40,150 bases of DNA from Novosphingobium marinum (GTDB lineage Bacteria > Pseudomonadota > Alphaproteobacteria > Sphingomonadales > Sphingomonadaceae). The position numbers and the translations under genes were made by a program. Of this stretch, positions 17,063-25,880 are shown one piece after another. Every line of letters begins with the position of its first letter. Within the stretch, counting starts at the first letter, position 1. Where the stretch lies: positions 1-40,150 of the forward strand of contig NZ_JACBZF010000012.1 in the NCBI RefSeq assembly GCF_013408095.1, read 5' to 3'. A model generated the notes under the pieces. It did no database searches. It had not been told where the DNA came from and saw nothing but the letters and a program-made list of their open reading frames with translations.

Positions 17063-17268
17063 GCTTCTGTATTCACCTCAATCGCAATCAGCTTGTCCTG
17101 CAAATCGCCAATCGTGTAGCCCAGCGGCCCGGTGATGCGATCAACCGCCTCCGACATGGTGGTCGTGTTGTAACCGGTGAACTTGTCGAATTCGTCGCGC
17201 AGCCCTCGCAATTCCTCTGCGATAGCGCCGAGCAATGCGATCATTTCATCTGCCTGGCCTTCTCGCAT
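17059..17268 (-). CDS. Small acidic helical protein, 69 aa, unknown
   Basis: A perfect AGGAGG site lies just upstream of ATG 17268, and the stop overlaps the GTG start of the UvrD-like gene by four bases, which makes this a convincing gene in the operon. The protein is almost all helix with heptad-like spacing (MIALLGAIAEELRGLRDEFDKF), then a GYNTTTMSEAVDRITGPLGYTIGDL turn and an acidic end. It has no cysteines, membrane span or known motif. Its size and coiled-coil character suit an adaptor or small subunit for the helicases that follow, but that is inference from position. Confidence 0.7.
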   Translation of the reverse strand: MREGQADEMIALLGAIAEELRGLRDEFDKFTGYNTTTMSEAVDRITGPLGYTIGDLQDKLIAIEVNTEA

Positions 17269-17276
17269 AGGACCTC

Positions 17277-17735
17277 CTATCTCCGCCCGGCAGCCAGCGC
17301 GTTTGCCAGCCCTTCCAGATTGGCCACTGCTTCGCGGAACGCATCGAAAGCTCCGGCGCGGTAAAGTGGAGCCTTGCCCCAGCTGGCCCAGTATACCGCA
17401 TCACCCCGTCTTACTGCCGGGCCCTTGACGATCTCGCGCTCAAATTCCGCAAATTGAGTGATGGCGCTTTCCAGTTCCGTGAGCGGAGGTTCTTCCCAGT
17501 TGCGGAAGTCGCCATATCGCGCAGCAGCCTTGAGCGGCATGACGACCTCATCCAAGGTCCAGTCGTCTTTCGTTTCGGCAAAGCGAAGGTCATCCCCTTC
17601 AGTCGCCAGTCTTGTTGGCCGATCGAATGCCATCACTCGCGCATTGCGAAACCCATTGTAGGTCATGATCCAGCTATGATCGAAGAACGTCTCTCGCAGG
17701 GCATCACGGTCATACTTCAGGAACAGCGGTTGCAT
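17277..17735 (-). CDS. Unknown 152-aa protein between Mod and the helicases
   Basis: The start ATG at 17735 comes 4 bp after the mod stop, with GGAGG inside the end of mod; the stop is 8 bp before the 69-aa gene. The sequence begins MQPLFLKYDRDALRETFFDHSW and includes YNGFRNARVMAFDRP, DDWTLDEVVMPLKAAARYGDF, and YWASWGKAPLYRAGAFDAFREAV. It is soluble and rich in aromatic residues, with no recognised catalytic motif. Tight spacing on both sides says it is made with Mod and the helicases. It could be a specificity or regulatory subunit; I cannot place it in a family. Confidence 0.72.
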   Translation of the reverse strand: MQPLFLKYDRDALRETFFDHSWIMTYNGFRNARVMAFDRPTRLATEGDDLRFAETKDDWTLDEVVMPLKAAARYGDFRNWEEPPLTELESAITQFAEFEREIVKGPAVRRGDAVYWASWGKAPLYRAGAFDAFREAVANLEGLANALAAGRR

Positions 17736-17739
17736 CCCT

Positions 17740-20736
17740 CTAAACCTCCAGCACCTTCATCACCTCGTCGCCGAGGTGGTTGACGACTTTCACCGCCACA
17801 CGCCCATCGACCGGCCTGGCGAAGGGGCGTGACCGGGTGCGATTGAGCGAATCCCAGGCATCCTGATCCACTTCCGCTTTCAAAGTGGTTTTCAATGCCT
17901 TGTAGGGATCACTCGCGCCGGGGAAGTAGGCGTGGCGGACGAAGAAGCTTTCGTAGTTGTAGTCAGTGTCGATGAACCACACGGCGATATCGTCGGCATC
18001 GCCGCTTTCGATCTGGCCGCCCTTGTACATGTCGACGCCCAGCACCTCGATGCTGACCATGTCGTCACCCTCGTCGTGGACAGCGATGTCGGGTTCGCCG
18101 AAGACGGTGAACAGATTGCCCGCGCCGGTATTGGCGAGGTCCGGCATGTGGAGGTCGGGGTTGATGCGCGCCTGCAGGACGGTGAGCGGGCCCATCTTGG
18201 TCAGTTCGCCCGCATGGGCATCGAAGTTGAAGGCGGCAGCGATAAGAAGGTCGAAGCCCGCATCCATAGCTTCGCGCGCGGCGGCGGTGAGGGCAGGGCG
18301 CGAGACGGTGCCGTATTCCGGGCCGACGAATACTGCTGCGCGGCGGGTGTCGCCGGCCTCGGTTTCTTCCTCGTCGTGTGCCTCGGTAAGAGATTTCTGG
18401 CGCACGGTGCCCTCGGCAATGATGAATTCGCCGGGCCACAGTTTCATGGTTTCGAACACCAGCCTGTCGTCCTTGGCACGCTGCTGGACGCCGGAACGTT
18501 TGAGGTTGTCGAGCACCATCTCGGCGAAGTCGGCGCGTTCGCCGCTCTTATTGTTCTTCGCCCTGCCTTCGGCCGCCTCGATCTCGTCGAACAGACTGTC
18601 GTCCACGTCCACGGCGGGCACGCGGTGGGGGCTGAGGCTTTCGACCGTGAAGGGGCCGGCCACGCGGACGCGGGACTTGTCCTCGTAAGGCTGGTCGTAG
18701 AGGTATTCGGTGTCGGCCTTGGCGGCAATGCTGGCGTCGATTTCCTGCTGGCGTTCGATGCGCAACTTCCACCATTCGGCATGGAGTTTCTCGCATTCGG
18801 GATCGTTCCATGGATCGACCGGATGCTCGGGCAGCGTTTCAAGCGTGTAGTCGCGTTCCATCGCCTCGTTGACGGCACCCAGCCATTTGGTGCGGGTCGC
18901 CGGGCTGGCGCTTTCGTTGCGGGCCTTATCCAGCGCTTTGGCGGCATCGTCAGGCCACGGCGCGCCGGGTTCGCGCGGCATGGTCCATTCCTCGAACGGC
19001 GGCAGGTCGGGATCGGAGCCGTCACGCCCGCGCATGGCGTTGATCTCGGCGCGCAGGGGTTCGAGCTTTTCCTGATACTCCTCCCAGATCGTGTCGATCT
19101 CGGCGTTGTTGGCGATGCTCTTGAGCGTGATGTGCGGCACGCGCTTGTAGACGAAGCCCTGGCGGATGCGGCCCTGCGTCGGCGTGTCGCGCGGCGGGGT
19201 GCGAGTGACATCGCCTTCCTTCACCTGCCCCTCGCGGCTGTCGGCGAGCAGATACCAGGGATAGCGCGCGCCCATGATCCGCGCACGGGCGAGCGCGAGC
19301 GCGACCCGGCTCGTGTCGATCGTGATCCACCGCCGCCCCCACTGCTCGGCAACGTAGGCGGTGGTGCCCGATCCACAGGTGGGATCAAGCACCAGATCGC
19401 CGGGATCGGTGGTCATCAGGATGCAGCGTTCGACGACTCGACCCGCTGTTTGAACGATGTAGAGCTTATCCTCGCCGGAGAATCCGGCGATCGCGGTATC
19501 ATCCCACTGGGTGGTAATTGGAACGACCGGATAATCCTCAACATACCGCTTATAGTTCGGAAGAGAGCCGGTCAGTATCAGCCGATCGGCCTTAATCAGG
19601 TTCGCGATGCCAGGCATCGTCGTTTTCCAATTGTGGTTGGACCCACTATGAAAGCTACGACCTTGGTATTCGAACGCGCCGGTTGTGTTGGCCCTCACCC
19701 CTTGAGAACGAAGGTTTTGCGCAGATACGACGCTCCATCCGTCCTCTAATCGCGTCCAATCTTGGGTTTCGTCGCGGGTCATGCGACGCCAGACTCCAGT
19801 GCCGCGCTCCTCTGCGATGTTGTAGCTCGCAAGCTGGTTTGATTTTTCGCTGAAGAGCTGACGGTATTTGACCTGCGTTAGGTCTTTGGCATACCAAAGG
19901 ATGAAATCTCCGCTGGTGGGCAGAAGAGAGGCGGAAGTCGCGGTAGTTTTGGCAAAAGCGATTTGTGCGGCAAAGTTCTCCTCGCCGAAAATTTCGTCCA
20001 ACAGCGCACGGATCCGATGGATGTTTTCGTCTGAAATCTGGACGAAGACGCTGCCGCTCTCGGTCAGGAGGTCGCGGGCCACGGTCAGGCGATCACGCAG
20101 ATAGGTGAGGTAGGAGTGGATGCCGTCCGCCCAGGTGTCGCGGAAGGCCTTCACCTGCTCGGGCTCGCGGGTCAGGTGGTCGGCCTTGCCGTCCTTCACA
20201 TCGCGTGAAGTGGTGGACCACTGGAAGTTGGAGTTGAACTTGATGCCATAGGGCGGGTCGATATAGATGCACTGCACCTGGCCCTTCAGCCCCTCGCGCT
20301 CGGCCAGCGATGCCATCACCTTCAGCCCGTCGCCCAGGATCATGCGGTTCGACCAGTGCTGGTCGTGCGCGTAGAACTCGGTCCGTGCCTCCGGATCGAC
20401 ACCGTTGAAATCGGCGAAGAGGTCGGGCGCGTCATCGGGTTCGTCGCGCTGGCTGGCGCGTTTCAGATCCTCGATCAGCGCCTTGGGATGGATCTTCTCC
20501 TGAATGTAGAGCGGCGGCGCCTCGACCACGAGGTCCGACCAGTCCGCCACATCCTTTCCCCGCCACACCAGCTGCGGATCGAGATCGCGATTGCGCCGCT
20601 CGTAGGCGACCTCGATCGGCCGCTTGGTCTCGGCATCGACGAAGGTTTCCAGCTCCGCCGTGGGCGCGTTCTTGCGGGTCGCCTCGTCATGGGTGAGCGT
20701 TTCGACGCGGAGGGGTTTTTTGGGTGAGCGGGCCAT
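17740..20736 (-). CDS. Type III-like N6-adenine DNA methyltransferase (Mod)
   Basis: A 998-aa methyltransferase. Motif IV is DPPY (160-163, in IYIDPPYGIKFNSNFQ) and comes before the AdoMet-binding motif I (DPTCGSGTTAYVAEQWG, around 450), the beta order typical of type III Mod enzymes. HDQHWSNRMILGDGLKVM and VFVQISDENIHRIRALLDEIFGEENF are also standard. It is larger than classical Mod (about 600-650 aa), with a long C-terminal half (IADNAEID onward, CEKLHAEWWKLRIERQQEID) that may recognise DNA and contact Res. The enzyme should methylate adenine at an unknown site and protect the host from the adjacent Res. Its ATG shares one base with the ORF6N gene stop (TAATG at 20734-20738). Confidence 0.92.
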   Translation of the reverse strand: MARSPKKPLRVETLTHDEATRKNAPTAELETFVDAETKRPIEVAYERRNRDLDPQLVWRGKDVADWSDLVVEAPPLYIQEKIHPKALIEDLKRASQRDEPDDAPDLFADFNGVDPEARTEFYAHDQHWSNRMILGDGLKVMASLAEREGLKGQVQCIYIDPPYGIKFNSNFQWSTTSRDVKDGKADHLTREPEQVKAFRDTWADGIHSYLTYLRDRLTVARDLLTESGSVFVQISDENIHRIRALLDEIFGEENFAAQIAFAKTTATSASLLPTSGDFILWYAKDLTQVKYRQLFSEKSNQLASYNIAEERGTGVWRRMTRDETQDWTRLEDGWSVVSAQNLRSQGVRANTTGAFEYQGRSFHSGSNHNWKTTMPGIANLIKADRLILTGSLPNYKRYVEDYPVVPITTQWDDTAIAGFSGEDKLYIVQTAGRVVERCILMTTDPGDLVLDPTCGSGTTAYVAEQWGRRWITIDTSRVALALARARIMGARYPWYLLADSREGQVKEGDVTRTPPRDTPTQGRIRQGFVYKRVPHITLKSIANNAEIDTIWEEYQEKLEPLRAEINAMRGRDGSDPDLPPFEEWTMPREPGAPWPDDAAKALDKARNESASPATRTKWLGAVNEAMERDYTLETLPEHPVDPWNDPECEKLHAEWWKLRIERQQEIDASIAAKADTEYLYDQPYEDKSRVRVAGPFTVESLSPHRVPAVDVDDSLFDEIEAAEGRAKNNKSGERADFAEMVLDNLKRSGVQQRAKDDRLVFETMKLWPGEFIIAEGTVRQKSLTEAHDEEETEAGDTRRAAVFVGPEYGTVSRPALTAAAREAMDAGFDLLIAAAFNFDAHAGELTKMGPLTVLQARINPDLHMPDLANTGAGNLFTVFGEPDIAVHDEGDDMVSIEVLGVDMYKGGQIESGDADDIAVWFIDTDYNYESFFVRHAYFPGASDPYKALKTTLKAEVDQDAWDSLNRTRSRPFARPVDGRVAVKVVNHLGDEVMKVLEV

Positions 20737-21584
20737 TAGTTGTCGTCTTTCTTGCGGGCGGCTGTGCTTTTCGGGGCGGGAAGAGCGAGCGCACCCTGCG
20801 GATGGGATAGTCTGTCGAGCATGGAAACCAGTGCAGGCGGAGACATTTGCCGGTTCAAATCGGCCAGTTCGCGCACAAGCCGAATACGCGTTTTGAGATT
20901 GCCGAGCGCAATTGCATCCGTCTTCTGATCGGTTTCGCGCACCTGCGCGGCTACCAGTTCCGCCTGCGCGAGGATGAGCTGAACTTCAGCCTCCAGCTTC
21001 TCGTTTTCCAGCCCCTTCTGGCGGAGGCGCTGGCGGAGGTGTTCCAGTGCATCGGCGCTCATCGAACCGGCAGTTTCACGAACGCTGGCTCCGGTTTTGA
21101 CATCGATGACTGTATCGAGCAGCTGGTCCATCGCCTTGGCCAGCTTCTTGCGGAATTTGGTCTGCTGCTTCCGGTCTTCCTCGTCGTGATGGTCGACGAG
21201 TCGATCAGGATGCGCAATTTGCGCAGTCTTGCGGCCGGATGCGATCTGCGCGCGCACCTCCAGGAAGGTTTCGAGGATGAGATCGGTCGCTTCCAGCGCC
21301 GCGTCGGAGTTCAGGACGGTGGCAAGTCGCGCAATGCCGAGCATGGTGTAGACCATGGGGGCATATCTCCGTCCACCGTGGCCGGAACTTGAGGTCACAG
21401 ATTGTGATCTCAAGTTTTCGAACTCTTCCTCACTCAACCGGAAGCAATGCTTGTCGGTAAATTTTTTCGGATTACGGGATACTGCCTGATTGAGCGCTCC
21501 TGTCGTCACGCCGAAATACTCGGCGACGACTGCGTCGAGCATGACGGGTTCGCTGCGAACGACGATTATCGAGGTGGAGGTCAT
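20736..21584 (-). CDS. ORF6N (KilA-N-like) domain DNA-binding protein
   Basis: The N-terminal 95 residues are an ORF6N domain: VMLDAVVAEYFGVTTGALNQ, FTDKHCFRLSEEEFENLRSQ, GGRRYAPMVYTMLGIARLATVLNS. The rest is a long coiled coil (MSADALEHLRQRLRQKGLENEKLEAE...AELVAAQVRE) ending in a lysine-rich tail. I place the start at ATG 21584 because GGGGTGG lies about six bases upstream; a GTG at 21593 is possible. ORF6N proteins occur in phages and beside restriction loci, and probably bind DNA. Here it sits between res and mod with a 1-base overlap to mod. Two matching palindromes, one just upstream and one inside the gene, suggest autoregulation. Confidence 0.85.
   Translation of the reverse strand: MTSTSIIVVRSEPVMLDAVVAEYFGVTTGALNQAVSRNPKKFTDKHCFRLSEEEFENLRSQSVTSSSGHGGRRYAPMVYTMLGIARLATVLNSDAALEATDLILETFLEVRAQIASGRKTAQIAHPDRLVDHHDEEDRKQQTKFRKKLAKAMDQLLDTVIDVKTGASVRETAGSMSADALEHLRQRLRQKGLENEKLEAEVQLILAQAELVAAQVRETDQKTDAIALGNLKTRIRLVRELADLNRQMSPPALVSMLDRLSHPQGALALPAPKSTAARKKDDN
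21386..21416. repeat. Long palindrome inside the ORF6N coding sequence
   Basis: Arms AACTTGAGGTCACA (21386-21399) and TGTGATCTCAAGTT (21403-21416) pair at 13 of 14 positions around a 3-bp centre. The same bases encode the conserved LRSQSVTSS segment. The core TTGAGATCACA-N3-GTGAT recurs upstream of the gene at 21598-21626. Confidence 0.75.
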
Positions 21585-21597
21585 ACCTGCCACCCCG

Positions 21598-21626
21598 ACT
21601 TGAGATCACAACCCGTGATGTCAAAA
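21598..21626. promoter_or_regulatory. Palindromic operator candidate between res and the ORF6N gene
   Basis: ACTTGAGATCACA (21598-21610) and CGTGATGTCAAAA (21614-21626) form an imperfect inverted repeat with a 3-bp centre. It fills most of the 37-bp gap between the res stop and the ORF6N start and resembles the palindrome inside the ORF6N gene 212 bp away. Likely target of the ORF6N protein; inferred, not shown. Confidence 0.5.
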
Positions 21627-21630
21627 TCCC

Positions 21631-24600
21631 TCATGCCGCGCCCTCCCCGCGCCCAAACTGCTCGATCCACTCGGAAATCACCCGCTCAAGCTCGGTCTGC
21701 ATCGTCCATTTCTCGGTAAATTCGGCGAAGGCCCAGCGGCCACAAGTGCCGAGGTTGTTCACCCCCGGCACCCAGTAGCTGTGCATGGTATCGGCCTTGT
21801 CTTTGGCGTCCTCATTGCGGAAGCCCTTGATTTCGACCACGAGGTTAAGCGGATCATCCGGGCCGTTGCCATCGTCGATTTTGAGGATGAAATCGGGGCG
21901 ATAGCGGCGCGCCTCTCCGCCAGCACGATAAGGCACCTCAAAACCGAGATTGTGGTTCTTCACCCAGGCCAGCACACGCGGATGGCTGTCCGCCACGCGG
22001 CAAAATTCCAGCTCCCAGTCGCTGTCGGCGATGGCGTAGTTGACGTGGCAGTTCGGCCCGGTCTCATAGCGATCCTGGCTGGTGTTGAAGCCGACATGCG
22101 AAGTCGAGCCTTCGCGGTTGTAGGGATCGAGCATGGCGATAACGCGGTTGCCGCCCTCCTCGCCGCGGGTGATGGCCCGTTTGATCCGCTCGGCAACCCG
22201 GTCAGCAATATCGTAATAGAGCAATTGCGCGGGCTGCGTATTGCCCTTGCACACCAGATGCTCGGCCATCCAGCGGCGCACGATCTTGCGCATTTCCATG
22301 ACCAGCGCGGGGTTGGCCACCTCGCCATCGCCAGTGAAGTGACGCTGCACAATACGATTGGCGAGCTTGAAGACGATCTCCGTCTGCCGTTTGGCGGCCA
22401 GGTGATCGAGATTGAAGTCCGCGGTCTCGCCGATGATGCCGGAATTGATCGTCTCGGTCGCACCGACCAGATCGGGGGTGAGTTCCAATGTGGACTCGTC
22501 ATTGAATTGGGCGCTCAGCGTGTCGCGGGGCAATTCGGTACGGTAGCCCTCCACGCGAGGAAAACGGATTTCGGCATCGTCGCGTTCGGGGCTGATCGCC
22601 TCGACCCGGACCATCGGCGGGGGCGGCTTGATATTGGCCTGCACGGCCTGCGCAGTGAAATCGAAGGGGATGCCGAAAATGTCGGCATATTCGACCGCGA
22701 ACTTCTTCTCCGCATCCGCCTGATAGGAAACGCGGCGCAGCGCGCGACCGATCACCTGTTCGCACAGCAACTGCGTGCCAAAGGCCCGCACGCCCAGAAC
22801 ATGGGTAACGGTGTTCGCGTCCCACCCCTCGGTCAGCATGGAAACCGAAACAACACAGCGGATCGCCTCACCCAGCTGGCCGGGGCGGCCGACCGTGTTC
22901 ATGACCTCGCGCAGGATGGCGGTATCATCGATCTTCTCCGCCGCAGCGCGATCGCCGGTACGCTGGATCAGCTCGTCCTTGAACCGCTCGATCTCGCTTT
23001 CGGCGGCGGATTTGAATTCCGCGCTGATCCCCTCACCACTTTCGATCTGCTGGCTGTCAATCAAAAGCGTGCGCATCTTCGGTAGCGCTACGCCATCAGG
23101 GTCGAAGTTGCGGAACAGCTCGCACTTCCCGGCGACCAGCTGACTGCCGCCATCCTTCGTCGGCACTTCGTAACCGGCGATATAGTCGTGCACGAGCTTG
23201 CTGGTGGCGGTGTTGTTACAGACCACGATGAAGACCGGCTCGACACCCAGGCCGCTGGCTTTCCATGCATCGAAGGTCTTCACATAGTGGCCGTAAAGCG
23301 CGTCGATGGCCGAGAGCAGTTCATTGGGCAGCTTCTGCGGATCGTCGAAGCCCGATTTGCCGCGTCCTTTCTTGGGCAACTTCTTGCCGATATGTTCCCA
23401 CAGATTGCGGAACATCGGCATTTCGCCCTGCTCGACATTGTCGATGATCGGCACGCGCGGCAGTTTGACGATGCCGCATTCGATAGCGTCCATCAGGCTG
23501 AAATCGCTCATCACCCACCCGAACAGCGAGCCTTCGCGATAACCTGAACCCTTGAGGAAGAACGGCGTGGCCGACAGGTCATAGACCATGTTGATGCCCA
23601 GCGTGCGCTTCACCGCCTCCAGCCCGCTGATCCACAGTCGCGCGGCCTCGTTATTCTCTTTCGCCTCGGCCTTGTCGTCGCCCTTGAGCTGCTTTTCCTC
23701 TTCCTCGGTCAGCGGGCGCTCGCGGTAACAGTGATGCGCCTCGTCATTGAGGACGACCACGTTCTTCATGCCCAGAAGCGGCCCGGCCACCCGGCGCAAC
23801 ATGGAGCCATCGCTTTCGGGCTTTGTTGTTGTCGCCAGCGCTGCCTCTTGAACCTTGTTGAGGCTCATCTCGTCCTTCTTCTTGAAGGAATGGTAATTGG
23901 TGATGACGATCTTGGCCTGCCCCAGATCGCGCAGCATGTCTTCGGGCACCATCTGGCGCGTGGGATAATAGCTTTCGGGATCGTTGGGCTGGAGCACCCG
24001 CAGGCGATCCTTGATCGTGATGCCGGGTGCGACAATCAGGAAGCCCCTGGTAAACCGCTTCGCATTGGGATGGCGCACGGCATTGAGCGTGTGCCAGGCA
24101 ATCAGCATCGCCATCACGGTGGTCTTGCCCGCACCCGTCGCCAGCTTGAGCGCGAGACGCATCAATTCGGGGTTGGAGGCCGCGTTCGCCGCCTCAAGAT
24201 GGGTCCAAAAACGGCGCCCCTGTTGCGATGATTTGGGCGCTACTTCGGTTAGCCAGATAACCGTCTCTACCGCCTCGATCTGGCAGAAGAACGGCGGTAA
24301 AGGCATCTCACCCGAACGCCAGTGACGCAGCAGCCGCGCGGTGGTAGGCGTAACCTGCCACTGGCTTTCCGGCAGATTGCGCCAGCTTTCCACGGCGGAA
24401 CGGATGCCATTGATCGTTTCAGTCGGGTTGTATTCCTGGCCTCCCTCGCCCTTGAGAAAGTCCTCTTGTTCTGGAGAAATCCTTTTTCCGCGCGTCGTTT
24501 TGGCCTTTGGGATCGGTGTTGTCAGATCACTGCGCCGTCTCCCGGCTTCGATAACGCCCGTTGGTTGTCCACCCTCGCCCAGCTGCCAGTGCCGGTCAGG

Positions 24601-24654
24601 CACCGCATAGGGTGAATTAAGGATCGGGGACTCGAAGAAGGCTTCACTGCTCAC
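21631..24654 (-). CDS. Type III-like restriction helicase-endonuclease (Res)
   Basis: A protein of about 1007 aa with an SF2 helicase and a nuclease. I choose GTG 24654: it overlaps the stop of the 58-aa gene (GTGA) and has AAGGTGAT in front; a GTG at 24684 is the alternative. Near the N-terminus comes FCQIEAVETVIWLTE, then Walker A TGAGKTT (about 173-179), VLNDEAHHCYRER (motif II), DLSATPFF (motif III) and VIGRALRRVSY (motif VI). The C-terminal part holds a PD-(D/E)xK-like core: GGEARRYRPDFILKI then LVVEIKGFR. The family is the BPTD_3080-type Res found beside large Mod proteins. With Mod it would form an ATP-dependent restriction enzyme cutting unmethylated DNA. Confidence 0.9.
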   Translation of the reverse strand: MSSEAFFESPILNSPYAVPDRHWQLGEGGQPTGVIEAGRRRSDLTTPIPKAKTTRGKRISPEQEDFLKGEGGQEYNPTETINGIRSAVESWRNLPESQWQVTPTTARLLRHWRSGEMPLPPFFCQIEAVETVIWLTEVAPKSSQQGRRFWTHLEAANAASNPELMRLALKLATGAGKTTVMAMLIAWHTLNAVRHPNAKRFTRGFLIVAPGITIKDRLRVLQPNDPESYYPTRQMVPEDMLRDLGQAKIVITNYHSFKKKDEMSLNKVQEAALATTTKPESDGSMLRRVAGPLLGMKNVVVLNDEAHHCYRERPLTEEEEKQLKGDDKAEAKENNEAARLWISGLEAVKRTLGINMVYDLSATPFFLKGSGYREGSLFGWVMSDFSLMDAIECGIVKLPRVPIIDNVEQGEMPMFRNLWEHIGKKLPKKGRGKSGFDDPQKLPNELLSAIDALYGHYVKTFDAWKASGLGVEPVFIVVCNNTATSKLVHDYIAGYEVPTKDGGSQLVAGKCELFRNFDPDGVALPKMRTLLIDSQQIESGEGISAEFKSAAESEIERFKDELIQRTGDRAAAEKIDDTAILREVMNTVGRPGQLGEAIRCVVSVSMLTEGWDANTVTHVLGVRAFGTQLLCEQVIGRALRRVSYQADAEKKFAVEYADIFGIPFDFTAQAVQANIKPPPPMVRVEAISPERDDAEIRFPRVEGYRTELPRDTLSAQFNDESTLELTPDLVGATETINSGIIGETADFNLDHLAAKRQTEIVFKLANRIVQRHFTGDGEVANPALVMEMRKIVRRWMAEHLVCKGNTQPAQLLYYDIADRVAERIKRAITRGEEGGNRVIAMLDPYNREGSTSHVGFNTSQDRYETGPNCHVNYAIADSDWELEFCRVADSHPRVLAWVKNHNLGFEVPYRAGGEARRYRPDFILKIDDGNGPDDPLNLVVEIKGFRNEDAKDKADTMHSYWVPGVNNLGTCGRWAFAEFTEKWTMQTELERVISEWIEQFGRGEGAA

Positions 24655-24827
24655 CTGTTCATCACCTTTTCTATATCCTGCCACTCATGCGCGTGGCTGA
24701 CGTCATGGTTCGCCATGCCTCGCGTCGCCGCGATGTCCGAATAGAGGAAATCGCGCAGAAAGAAGCTCTTCGACAAACGAGTGCGGCCGAGATCTTCGAT
24801 GGCTTTGACGGTAGCTGGCTTCTTCAT
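24651..24827 (-). CDS. Small 58-aa protein coupled to Res
   Basis: The frame runs from ATG 24827, which overlaps the WYL stop (ATGA 24824-24827), to TGA 24651, which overlaps the likely res start (GTGA). Double overlap makes it a convincing gene despite its size. The sequence starts MKKPATVKAIEDLGRTRLSK and continues SFFLRDFLYSDIAATRGMAN. The LSKSFFLRDFLYS stretch resembles the N-terminus of longer proteins I associate with this kind of R-M locus (memory, not checked), so this may be a shortened remnant or a minimal version. The C-terminal 18 residues (HDVSHAHEWQDIEKVMNR) are charged. The function is unknown. Confidence 0.65.
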   Translation of the reverse strand: MKKPATVKAIEDLGRTRLSKSFFLRDFLYSDIAATRGMANHDVSHAHEWQDIEKVMNR

Positions 24828-25849
24828 GAGTTTTCTCTTCCATCGGATTGCGACAGTTCCGGTCGCACGTCGCCCAATGCCCCCTGCCCCGCCGCCAGCC
24901 TTTCCCGCATCATTTCACGCAGATCCTCCGGAGCGACGATGGCAACATCACCGCCCCAGGTGAACAGGTGCTCGGCCAGTTCGCGCAGTCCGCCGGAGTG
25001 GAAGCGTACCAGTAGCTCGCCGCCCTCCTCTTCCTCGAACACCTGCGCCGGATGGAAGCGCCATTCGCGGGCGCGCGGCGCCGCTTCGGGACAAACGCGT
25101 AAGACGATATCATGCCCGTCCTCACGCCAGATGCCGAAGCTACGACCCATCCACGCATCGAGGTCCCAATCCTCGGCCGCGCAACCGGGCTGGTTGCTGA
25201 TGCGCACTGCGCTCATCCGGTCGAGGCGGTAAGGCACCGGTTCGCGCTCGCTGCCGGGTATTTGGCCGATCAGATAGGTGACTGGCCCGTGGATCAGCCC
25301 CGCCGGGATCACCCGCCGCCAGCTGGCCTCGCTCGCGCCGTCGCGCAGATAGTCGAACTCGACGCAGGCACCCGCCATGATCGCGCCCTGCACCTGCGCC
25401 AGAACCTCGTGCGAAACGGTGAGCGCGGGACCGGCGGGGACGTGGTGGCGCTGAAGTCGCACCAGCGGCTCGAGATCGGGGTCGAGCCGGCGCTTTTCGC
25501 GATCATCCAGCGCGCCCTTTACCTTCTCGGCCAGACTTTCCAGCAACGGTGCCTGTGCAGCGCCGGAGCGGCGCGCAGCAGCGGCGGCTTCCTGCACGGC
25601 AGCAATTTCGGCAGCGTTGGGGCGGGTGAACACGCGGCGCAGGCTGCCGACGATGCGGAAGCGCTTGCGGCGGTCGTCTGCCAGTTCCTCGAGGTCGAAA
25701 TGCAAGCGGATCACGTCGCGCAGCCGTTCCGCGGTGCGGCGGTCGGCCCCGATCGTCTCGGCCATCTCGTCCAGCGTCAGCCCGTCGGAGGTATCGTGGA
25801 GCGCGTTGACCAGCGTCAGCAGCCGATCCAGCTTTGCCATGCGCGCCAT
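24824..25849 (-). CDS. WYL-domain transcriptional regulator (YafY-type)
   Basis: The 341-aa form starts at ATG 25849 (MARMAKLDRLLTLVNALHD); an ATG at 25903 in frame has no ribosome-binding site. Residues 1-60 are a winged helix-turn-helix (LTLDEMAETIGADRRTAERLRDVI) and about 130-215 the WYL domain, an Sm-like fold that senses a ligand (AIMAGACVEFDYLRDG, AGLIHGPVTYLIGQ, PVPYRLDRMSAVR). A C-terminal WCX extension follows (ILRVCPEAAPRAREW, GDVAIVAPEDLREMM). Such proteins (BrxR/CapW group) typically repress defence loci. It heads the res-mod part of the operon 81 bp after mcrC, behind a CGAC-N7-GTCG inverted repeat. Confidence 0.88.
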   Translation of the reverse strand: MARMAKLDRLLTLVNALHDTSDGLTLDEMAETIGADRRTAERLRDVIRLHFDLEELADDRRKRFRIVGSLRRVFTRPNAAEIAAVQEAAAAARRSGAAQAPLLESLAEKVKGALDDREKRRLDPDLEPLVRLQRHHVPAGPALTVSHEVLAQVQGAIMAGACVEFDYLRDGASEASWRRVIPAGLIHGPVTYLIGQIPGSEREPVPYRLDRMSAVRISNQPGCAAEDWDLDAWMGRSFGIWREDGHDIVLRVCPEAAPRAREWRFHPAQVFEEEEGGELLVRFHSGGLRELAEHLFTWGGDVAIVAPEDLREMMRERLAAGQGALGDVRPELSQSDGRENS

Positions 25850-25880
25850 GAATGCACTGCCCTTCTCTCCGTTCGCCCCC

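Noticed and set aside
17932..19749. Plus-strand open frame of about 600 codons opposite mod
   Set aside because: It overlaps the conserved methyltransferase in antisense and shows no domain pattern; a typical GC-rich shadow.
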